Part shown: piece after piece, positions 37,260 through 42,798 of the stretch
Layout of the letters: every line of letters starts with the position of its first letter
Position numbering within the stretch: the stretch's first letter is position 1
DNA from: Streptomyces sp. ISL-12
GTDB lineage: Bacteria > Actinomycetota > Actinomycetes > Streptomycetales > Streptomycetaceae
Direction of reading: 5' to 3'
DNA length: 42,798 nucleotides
NCBI RefSeq assembly: GCF_018614415.1
Contig: NZ_JAGGOO010000137.1
Span: 1-42,798, forward strand
Program-made: the position numbers and the translations under genes
Notes under the pieces: generated by a model
Seen by the model: only the letters and a program-made list of their open reading frames with translations
What the model was told of the DNA's origin: nothing
Databases searched by the model: none

Positions 37260-38202
37260 CACCACCGCCGTCCTGCGCCGGCGCACCCCCGAGCGGTCCC
37301 CGGCACCACCGCCCGGCGCGGGCGGCCTGCTGACCGGCCTGGTCCGCACCGCGCGCCCCAAGCAGTGGGTCAAGAACGTCCTGGTCGTCGCCGCCCCGGC
37401 CGCCGCCGGAGAACTGTTCACCACGGCCGCCCTGGCCCGGCTCCCCCTGACCTTCCTCCTGTTCACCGCCTGCGCCGCCGCCGTCTACCTGGTCAACGAC
37501 GCCCGCGACGCCGACGCCGACCGCGCCCACCCGGTCAAACGGCACCGCCCGGTCGCCGCCGGACAGGTCCCCGTCCCCGTCGCCTACGCCGCCGGCGGCG
37601 CCCTCGCCCTCCTCGCGCCCGCCACCGCGCTCTGGCTCTGCCCGCCCGCCGTCGCCGCCCTGCTGACCGCCTACCTCGGCATGCAACTGGCGTACTGCGT
37701 CACCCTCAAGCACGTCCTCGTCGTCGACCTCGTCGTCGTCACCACGGGCTTCCTGATGCGCGCGGTGACCGGCGGACTGGCGCTCGGCATCCCGCTCTCC
37801 CGCTGGTTCCTGATCACCACCGGCTTCGGCGCGCTGTTCATGGTCTCCGCCAAGCGCTACTCCGAGGCCGTGCAGATGGCCGGGGCGGCGGGCGCCACCC
37901 GCGCGCTGCTCACCGAGTACACCGTCGGCTACCTGCGCTTCGTCTGGCAGCTCGCGGCCGGTGTCGCCGTCCTCGGCTACTGCCTGTGGGCCCTGGAGGA
38001 GGGCGGCGTCCCGCACGCCGGCCTGCTGCCCTGGCGCCAGCTCTCCGTGGTCGCCTTCGTCCTCGCCGTGCTGCGCTACGCCGTCTTCGCCGACCGGGGC
38101 ACGGCCGGCGAACCCGAGGACGTGGTGCTGCGCGACCGCGCGCTCGCCGTCATCGGGGTGGTCTGGGCCGCGATGTACGGGGCCGCGGTGGCCAACTGGT
38201 GA
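37252..38202 (+). CDS. UbiA-type prenyltransferase, decaprenyl-phosphate phosphoribosyltransferase (Rv3806c-like)
   Basis: 316-aa integral membrane enzyme of the UbiA superfamily. After PKQWVKNVLVVAAP, typical of the Rv3806c group, comes the first Asp-rich motif NDARDADADRAHP (from N82), which binds phosphoribosyl pyrophosphate with Mg. The second polar loop contains SAKRYSEAVQM. About eight to nine TM helices. Known role of the family: transfers 5-phosphoribose from PRPP to polyprenyl phosphate, first committed step to decaprenylphosphoryl-arabinose. Start: GTG at 37252 with GAGGAGG upstream, inside the end of the PAP2 gene. The stop overlaps the next gene by 4 bp (GTGA). The open frame further 5' is the PAP2 shadow. 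Confidence 0.92.
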   Translation: MADTTAVLRRRTPERSPAPPPGAGGLLTGLVRTARPKQWVKNVLVVAAPAAAGELFTTAALARLPLTFLLFTACAAAVYLVNDARDADADRAHPVKRHRPVAAGQVPVPVAYAAGGALALLAPATALWLCPPAVAALLTAYLGMQLAYCVTLKHVLVVDLVVVTTGFLMRAVTGGLALGIPLSRWFLITTGFGALFMVSAKRYSEAVQMAGAAGATRALLTEYTVGYLRFVWQLAAGVAVLGYCLWALEEGGVPHAGLLPWRQLSVVAFVLAVLRYAVFADRGTAGEPEDVVLRDRALAVIGVVWAAMYGAAVANW

Positions 38203-38759
38203 GCGCGGCGGGCGGTGGCATGGCGAGCGGGACGGGCGGCATGGTGAGCGGGACGGGTGACGCGGCGAGCGGGACGGGTGACGCGGCGAGCGGGTGGGCC
38301 GAGTCGGCGGGCGCGCCGGGCGGTACGGCGAGCGCGCCCGGTCCCCGCCGGGAACTCCTCGGCTTCGCCTCCGTCGGCCTGCTCGCCTACGCCGTCGACC
38401 TCGCCCTCTTCACCTGCCTGCGCGGACCGGCCGGACTCGGCCCGCTCACCGCCAAGGCGCTCTCCTTCGTCGCCGGCTGCTCGGTGGCGTACGCCGGCAA
38501 CGCGCTCTTCACCTACCGGCACACCCGGCCCCGGGGCCCGCGCCCGTACGCCGTCTTCTTCGCGGTGAACCTCGCCGGGGCCGCCGTACAACTCCTCTGC
38601 CTCGCCGTCAGCCACTACGGCCTCGGCCTCACCTCGCAGCGCGCCGACACCGTCTCCGGCGCGGGAATCGGCATGGCGCTGGCCACGCTGCTGCGTTTCT
38701 GGGGCACAAGGACACTGGTTTTCCCGACCGGGGGCAGAGACGGACCATGGACTGGCTGA
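38199..38759 (+). CDS. GtrA-family membrane protein (Rv3789-like)
   Basis: 186-aa protein. The first 45 or so residues are Gly/Ala/Ser-rich and carry repeats (SGTGDAA twice, from a 21-bp tandem repeat at about 38230-38300). The rest is a GtrA domain with four TM helices: LLGFASVGLLAYAVDLALF, SFVAGCSVAYAGNALFTYR, FFAVNLAGAAVQLLCLAV and GMALATLLRFWGTRTLVF. GtrA proteins move or aid use of polyprenyl-linked sugars. In M. tuberculosis Rv3789 stands next to dprE1 and was linked to arabinan synthesis. GTG at 38199 overlaps the UbiA stop; the end overlaps the next gene by 13 bp. ATG codons further in would remove the repeat tail, so the start is not certain. Confidence 0.85.
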   Translation: MSAAGGGMASGTGGMVSGTGDAASGTGDAASGWAESAGAPGGTASAPGPRRELLGFASVGLLAYAVDLALFTCLRGPAGLGPLTAKALSFVAGCSVAYAGNALFTYRHTRPRGPRPYAVFFAVNLAGAAVQLLCLAVSHYGLGLTSQRADTVSGAGIGMALATLLRFWGTRTLVFPTGGRDGPWTG

Positions 38760-39664
38760 AAAAGCTTCCCGTAGTGGGCCCGTGGACGGCGCGGCTGATG
38801 GCCACGCACGCGTGGCGGTCGTACGAGCGCCTGGACCGGGTCAAGTGGACGCGGCTGGCCGCCGCCATGACCTTCAGCAGCTTCGTCGCGCTGTTCCCGC
38901 TGCTCTCGCTGGGCGCCGCGATCACCGCCGCCACGCTCAGCGAGCGGCAGCAGAAGGAGGTCCAGGAAGCGATCGCCGATCAGTTCCCCGGCCTCGGCGA
39001 CCAGTTGGACATCGAGGGGCTGGTGGCGAACGCCGGCACCGTCGGGCTGATCGCCGCCGCCCTGCTGCTGTTCACCGGCATGAACTGGGTCGACTCGACC
39101 CGGGGCTGTCTGCGGGCGGTGTGGGAACTGCCCGACGAGGACGACAACCCTCTCCTGCGCCGGGCCAAGGACGGCGGTGTCCTGATCGGCTTCGGCGGCG
39201 CGCTGCTGGTCACCCTCGCCCTCTCCACCGTCGCCTCCGCGCTGGCCGGCTGGCTCGTCCGGCACCTGGGCATGGACGACGGCGGCGTCGGCGGGGTACT
39301 GCTGTACATCGCCGCGTTCGCCGTCGCCGTACTCGCCGACTTCCTGGTCCTGCTCTACGTCCTGACCCTGCTGCCCGGCGCCGAGCCCGAGCGCCGCCGG
39401 CTGCTGGTGGCGGCGCTGATCGGCGCGGTCGGCTTCGAACTGCTCAAGCTGCTGCTGAGCAGCTATGTGCGGGGCGTGGCCGCGAAGAGCGTGTACGGCG
39501 CGTTCGGCGTGCCCGTCGCCCTGCTGCTGTGGATCAACTTCACCTCGAAGCTGGTCCTGTTCTGCGCCTCCTGGACGGCGACGGGCGGCAAGGAGACCGA
39601 ACCCGCCGACGTCACGGACGGGTCCGGCGACGCACCAGGTCCGGCAGCGGCCACCGGCGGTTGA
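38747..39664 (+). CDS. YihY/BrkB-family membrane protein
   Basis: 305-aa inner-membrane protein of the YihY (formerly RNase BN) / BrkB family. Family marks: LAAAMTFSSFVALFPLLSLGAAI, LLLFTGMNWVDSTRGCLRAVWELP, and YGAFGVPVALLLWINFTSKLVLFCASW. About six TM helices. The biochemical role is unsettled. ATG at 38747, GGGGGCAGAGACGG upstream, 13-bp overlap with the GtrA gene, so it ends the four-gene plus-strand operon. Its 3' end overlaps the convergent carboxypeptidase gene by 53 bp; the tail GSGDAPGPAAATGG is the part affected. Confidence 0.92.
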   Translation: MDWLKKLPVVGPWTARLMATHAWRSYERLDRVKWTRLAAAMTFSSFVALFPLLSLGAAITAATLSERQQKEVQEAIADQFPGLGDQLDIEGLVANAGTVGLIAAALLLFTGMNWVDSTRGCLRAVWELPDEDDNPLLRRAKDGGVLIGFGGALLVTLALSTVASALAGWLVRHLGMDDGGVGGVLLYIAAFAVAVLADFLVLLYVLTLLPGAEPERRRLLVAALIGAVGFELLKLLLSSYVRGVAAKSVYGAFGVPVALLLWINFTSKLVLFCASWTATGGKETEPADVTDGSGDAPGPAAATGG

Positions 39665-40898
39665 CCAGGAACGCGGCGCCCGCGAGCAGCACCAGCACCC
39701 CGCCGGTGATCGCCAGCGCCGTCCCGGCGCCGCCCGAGCCGCCCGCCGCGGCGGCGCCGACGGTCTTCGTGCCCGTGGCCGCGTCACCGCTGCCGCCGGC
39801 CTCGCCCCCGCCCGTCGCCGGGGAGGCGCTCGACTCGGCGCCCTTCGGGGCCACCAGCTCGCCCACCGGCTCGACCTTGCCGGCCGCCTTGAACCCCCAG
39901 TCGAAGAGCTTGGCGGTCTCCTTGTAGACCTCGTTGTGGTCGTTCTTCTCCGGGTTCATGACCGTGACCAGGAGCACCTTGCCGTCGCGCTCGGCGACCC
40001 CGGTGAAGGTGGCGCCCGCGTTGGTGGTGTTGCCGTTCTTGACGCCGGCGATGCCCTCGTACTGCTCTATGTCGTAGTCGCCGGTCAGCAGCCGGTTGGT
40101 GTTCTGTATCTCGAAGGACTTGCGGACCGTCTTGCCCTTCTTGTTCTTCGTCGTCTCGCCCGGGAACTTCGCGCTGACCGTCGAGCAGTACTCGCGGAAG
40201 TCCGCCTTCTGCAGCCCGGAGCGGGCGAACAGGGTCAGGTCGTACGCGGAGGAGACCTGGCCGGGGGCGTCGTAGCCGTCGGGGCTGACCACGTGGGTGT
40301 CGAGGGCCTGTAGCTCCTCGGCGTGCTCGTTCATGTCGGCGACCGTCTTGTCCACGCCGCCGTTCATCGCGGACAGCACGTGCACGGCGTCGTTGCCGGA
40401 GCGCAGGAAGACACCGAGCCACAGGTCGTGGACGGTGTACGTCTCGTTCTCCTTGATCCCGACCATGCTGGAGCCGGAGCCGATGCCCTCCAGGTCGGAG
40501 GGGGCGACCTTGTGCTCGGTGGTCTTCGGGAACTGCGGCAGCAGCGTGTCGGCGAACAGCATCTTCAGGGTGGACGCCGGGGCCAGCTGCCAGTGGGCGT
40601 TGTGCGAGGCCAGGACCTCGCCGGACTCGGCGTCGGAGACGATCCAGGAGCGGGCGGTGATGTCCTTGGGCAGCACGGGCACGCCGCCGGCGAGATTGGC
40701 CTGCGTCCCCGGCTGCCCGAGGCGGGCGCCGCCCACGGACGACATGTTCGCCGGGGGCGTGGCGGAGGGGCTCGCCGAGGAATCCGGGCTCGGCGCGGCG
40801 TACGCGGCCGGTGAGGCCAGCGCGAGGGCCGAGACGGTGGTCAGGACGGCGGGAGTGACCAGCAACGATCGCCGGACGGTCTTCTTGGGTGCGGGCAC
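39612..40898 (-). CDS. D-alanyl-D-alanine carboxypeptidase (peptidase S11, DacA/PBP5-like)
   Basis: 428-aa exported penicillin-binding protein trimming the peptidoglycan stem peptide. A signal peptide (KKTVRRSLLVTPAVLTTVSALALASPAAYA) precedes a Ser/Pro-rich stretch. The active-site motifs are SxxK as PASTLKM (S109, K112), SxN as RSGND, and KNG in GVKNGNTT instead of the usual KTG. A Gly/Ala/Thr linker, one TM helix (ALAITGGVLVLLAGAAFLV) and a basic tail RRRTRP anchor the C-terminus. Start: GTG at 40898 (VPAPKKTVRR), which gives a proper signal peptide; longer frames extend into non-coding DNA. No clear SD; TACGTT 7 nt before the start may be a -10 of a leaderless message. Convergent overlap of 53 bp with the YihY gene. 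Confidence 0.93.
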   Translation of the reverse strand: MPAPKKTVRRSLLVTPAVLTTVSALALASPAAYAAPSPDSSASPSATPPANMSSVGGARLGQPGTQANLAGGVPVLPKDITARSWIVSDAESGEVLASHNAHWQLAPASTLKMLFADTLLPQFPKTTEHKVAPSDLEGIGSGSSMVGIKENETYTVHDLWLGVFLRSGNDAVHVLSAMNGGVDKTVADMNEHAEELQALDTHVVSPDGYDAPGQVSSAYDLTLFARSGLQKADFREYCSTVSAKFPGETTKNKKGKTVRKSFEIQNTNRLLTGDYDIEQYEGIAGVKNGNTTNAGATFTGVAERDGKVLLVTVMNPEKNDHNEVYKETAKLFDWGFKAAGKVEPVGELVAPKGAESSASPATGGGEAGGSGDAATGTKTVGAAAAGGSGGAGTALAITGGVLVLLAGAAFLVNRRWPLPDLVRRRTRP

Positions 40899-40989
40899 GG
40901 TCGAGAACGTACCGCCCGTTCCCCGCGCCGTCCCACCCGCCTCCCCACCCCGGACACGGAACCGGACACGCGGCGGCGATACTGGCTGT

Positions 40990-41229
40990 ATGAAGCTCAG
41001 CCGTCCCGTCTCGTGGTTCCTGCTCATCTTCGGGGTGTGGTCCTGGATCATCTGGATCACTTTCGTCAAGAATCTCGCCAAGGACAGCAGCGGGCTCGCG
41101 TTCGAGGACGGCGACCCCACGGCGTACTTCTGGGTCCACCTGCTGCTGGCGGTGGTCTCCTTCGTATTGGGGACGGTCGTCGGGGTCATCGGGTTGCGCG
41201 GTCTGCGCGCACTGCGCCGCACGTCATAG
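40990..41229 (+). CDS. SCO4848-type small membrane protein
   Basis: 79-aa protein with two TM helices: VSWFLLIFGVWSWIIWITFV (about 7-26) and FWVHLLLAVVSFVLGTVVGVIGLRGL (about 47-72), joined by an acidic loop (KDSSGLAFEDGDPTAY), basic at the end (RALRRTS). I place it with the conserved actinobacterial family named after SCO4848, which sits next to the same carboxypeptidase gene. Function unknown. ATG at 40990 with no Shine-Dalgarno; GATACT (40978-40983) ends 6 nt before it, again pointing to a leaderless message. The 91-bp gap to the divergent carboxypeptidase gene must hold both promoters. Confidence 0.88.
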   Translation: MKLSRPVSWFLLIFGVWSWIIWITFVKNLAKDSSGLAFEDGDPTAYFWVHLLLAVVSFVLGTVVGVIGLRGLRALRRTS

Positions 41230-41262
41230 TCGCGGTTTCACAAGGGGTGGGGTAGGGACACG

Positions 41263-42639
41263 ATGGTGATCGTCTTGGCGCTGGTCGCGCTGCTGGTGGT
41301 GGGCGTCCTGGTGGCGGCCAACTGGTATGTGTGGCGGCGCCTGTTCCGCGACACGACCCGGCGCGCGGGCGGCGTGCGCCGGGCGGGCGCGGTACTGGTC
41401 GCGGGCGGCTGGCTGCTGGCCGTCGGCGCGCTGGTCGCCGAGCGCTCGGGCGCGCCCTTCTGGCTCCAGCGGGTCCTGGGGTGGCCGGGCTTCCTGTGGA
41501 TGGCCCTCTCGGTCTACCTGCTGCTGGCGCTCCTGGTGGGGGAGGCGGTACGGCCGCTGGTGCGGCTCCTGCTGGAACGGCGGGCCGCGGGGCGGGCGCC
41601 CGCCCCGGCCCCGGCCCCGGAGTCCCGCGCCGACGTGCCGACGGAGCGCGTGGCGGCGGGGGCCGCGGCCCCGTCCCCGGGCGGCGACGGCACGGCCACC
41701 ACGTCCGGTGCGTCCGGTGCGGCGGCCGTGGAGGCCGCGCCCCCCACGTCTCCCGGGACCGGAACCACTGCCACCACCGCCCCCACGCCCACCTCCGCCA
41801 CCCCCCTCGCCGTCCCCTCCCGACGCCTCTTCGTCTCCCGGGTCGTCGGCGGGGCCGCCGCCGCGGTGGCCGTGGGGACGGTCGGGTACGGGACGTACGG
41901 CGTGCTGAACGGGCCGACGGTCAAACGCGTCACCGTGCCGCTGGCCAAGCTGCCGCGCGCCGCGCACGGGTTCCGGATCACCGTGGTCAGCGACATCCAC
42001 CTGGGCCCGGTCCTCGGCCGGGGCTTCGCGCAGAAGGTCGTCGACACGGTCAACGGCACCCAGCCCGACCTGATAGCGGTCGTCGGCGACCTGGTCGACG
42101 GCAGTGTGAAGGACCTCGGTCCCGCCGCCGCGCCGCTCGCGCAGCTCCGCGCCCGGCACGGCGCGTACTTCGTCACCGGCAACCACGAGTACTTCTCCGG
42201 CGCCGAGCAGTGGGTGGACGAGGTGCGGCGCCTGGGCCTGCTGCCCCTGGAGAACGCCCGTACCGAACTGCCCCACTTCGACCTGGCCGGCGTCAACGAC
42301 ATCAGCGGCGAGGACGAGGGCCAGGGCCCCGACTACGAGCGCGCTCTCGGCGACCGCGACCGCAGCCGCGCCTGTGTGCTCCTCGCCCACCAGCCGGTGA
42401 TGATCCACGACGCCGTCGACCACGGCGTCGACCTCCAGCTCTCCGGCCACACCCACGGCGGCCAGCTCTGGCCCGGCCCGCTCCTGGCCGCCGCCGCCAA
42501 CCCGACCGTGGCCGGCCTGGAGCGCTACGGCGACACCCAGCTCTACGTCAGCCGCGGCGCGGGCGCCTGGGGCCCGCCCACGCGCGTGGGCGCCGAGTCC
42601 GACATCACCGTGATCGAACTGGCCTCCCGCCAGGCCTGA
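41263..42639 (+). CDS. Membrane-anchored metallophosphoesterase (YkuE/YaeI-like)
   Basis: 458-aa protein. The N-terminus has three hydrophobic segments (VLALVALLVVGVLVAANWY, AVLVAGGWLLAVGALV, FLWMALSVYLLLALL), then about 90 disordered Ala/Pro/Thr residues and a fourth segment near 190-210. The calcineurin-like domain (about 225-455) has every metal ligand motif: SDIHLG (D244, H246), GDLVDG, GNHEY, LLAHQP and SGHTHGGQ. Such proteins act outside the membrane on phosphoesters, including lipid or nucleotide substrates; the exact one is unknown. ATG at 41263 follows GGGGTAGGG. It is 33 bp after the SCO4848-type gene and probably co-transcribed. Confidence 0.92.
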   Translation: MVIVLALVALLVVGVLVAANWYVWRRLFRDTTRRAGGVRRAGAVLVAGGWLLAVGALVAERSGAPFWLQRVLGWPGFLWMALSVYLLLALLVGEAVRPLVRLLLERRAAGRAPAPAPAPESRADVPTERVAAGAAAPSPGGDGTATTSGASGAAAVEAAPPTSPGTGTTATTAPTPTSATPLAVPSRRLFVSRVVGGAAAAVAVGTVGYGTYGVLNGPTVKRVTVPLAKLPRAAHGFRITVVSDIHLGPVLGRGFAQKVVDTVNGTQPDLIAVVGDLVDGSVKDLGPAAAPLAQLRARHGAYFVTGNHEYFSGAEQWVDEVRRLGLLPLENARTELPHFDLAGVNDISGEDEGQGPDYERALGDRDRSRACVLLAHQPVMIHDAVDHGVDLQLSGHTHGGQLWPGPLLAAAANPTVAGLERYGDTQLYVSRGAGAWGPPTRVGAESDITVIELASRQA

Positions 42640-42679
42640 CGGCCCCATCCGGGTCGGGTCCGTCTCCTCTGCCGGGGGG

Positions 42680-42790
42680 TGCGCGAACCGGGCCGGTTTC
42701 CTCCGTCGGGCCGGTGTGCGCAAACCGGGCCGGTTTCCTCCGTCGGGCCGGTGGGCGCAAACCGGGCCGGTTTCCTCCGGCCGGGCGGGT
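42680..42790. repeat. Three 37-bp repeats, each with a 13-bp palindrome
   Basis: AACCGGGCCGGTT occurs with centres at 42692, 42729 and 42766, exactly 37 bp apart; in copies 2 and 3 the arms extend to AAACCGG/CCGGTTT. Each is followed by TCCTCCG and preceded by GCGCAA or GCGCGA. The array starts about 40 bp after the metallophosphoesterase gene and may continue past the window edge. The 37-bp period rules out an in-frame coding repeat. Confidence 0.9.
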
Positions 42791-42798
42791 GTACCCGC

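Noticed and set aside
42680..42798. CRISPR array
   Set aside because: Repeat and interval are both conserved and the period is only 37 bp with no variable spacers; no cas genes in the window.
1..42798. Biosynthetic gene cluster, prophage or integrative element
   Set aside because: No PKS, NRPS, integrase, transposase or phage structural genes; nearly all genes belong to the conserved Streptomyces core.

Overview
The window is about 42.8 kb of very GC-rich DNA (roughly 73% by eye, with nearly all third codon positions G or C), with many GTG starts, GTGA/TGATG gene overlaps and typical actinomycete gene families. Everything fits a Streptomyces chromosome core. From memory, the gene order resembles the S. 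coelicolor SCO4813 to SCO4849 stretch. I saw no tRNA, rRNA, CRISPR array, transposase or phage genes.

Layout. 1-459: 5' part of a minus-strand disordered protein. 737-2934: purN-purH (purine synthesis). 3178-5567 (minus): a translationally coupled FHA protein and a Ser/Thr kinase with an extracytoplasmic lysozyme-like domain, preceded by an RDD membrane protein (5702-6463, minus). 6742-8257: folD and a DUF3017 membrane protein. 8798-10150: an XRE-TM-DUF2690 protein. 10502-11491: mdh, with a candidate TamR operator. 11762-19031: aldehyde dehydrogenase, choline-oxidase-like flavoprotein and a three-gene glycine betaine/choline ABC transporter, forming an osmoprotectant uptake and synthesis unit. 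19073-20798 (minus): two tandem AhpD-like proteins and a PEP-mutase-family enzyme, divergent from a MocR regulator (20845-22236). 22346-23596: a short accessory-looking patch with an unrecognised 344-aa protein and, divergently, a 24-codon hydrophobic peptide gene behind a perfect Shine-Dalgarno.

23677-26160: a probably leaderless methyltransferase, then a lipoprotein/ATP-grasp pair recalling YgiB/YgiC. 26196-28753: esterase and SDR divergent from a TetR regulator with two matching operators. 28799-30371: a ZTP (pfl) riboswitch in front of glyA, then trpS, a 2H phosphoesterase (2'-5' RNA ligase family) and an AfsK-like kinase with a beta-propeller and a bldA-type TTA codon. 34470-39664: dprE2 and dprE1, divergent from PAP2 phosphatase, UbiA prenyltransferase, GtrA and YihY genes. 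This set matches the mycobacterial decaprenylphosphoryl-arabinose pathway. 39612-42639: a D,D-carboxypeptidase (minus), a small SCO4848-type membrane protein and a metallophosphoesterase. The window ends in three 37-bp repeats, each carrying a palindrome.

Connecting themes are one-carbon and purine metabolism (purN, purH, folD, glyA, ZTP riboswitch), osmoprotection, envelope biogenesis and Ser/Thr phosphorylation. The least explained items are the 24-aa peptide with its divergent neighbour, the alternative hairpins at 5609-5662, and the terminal palindrome array.
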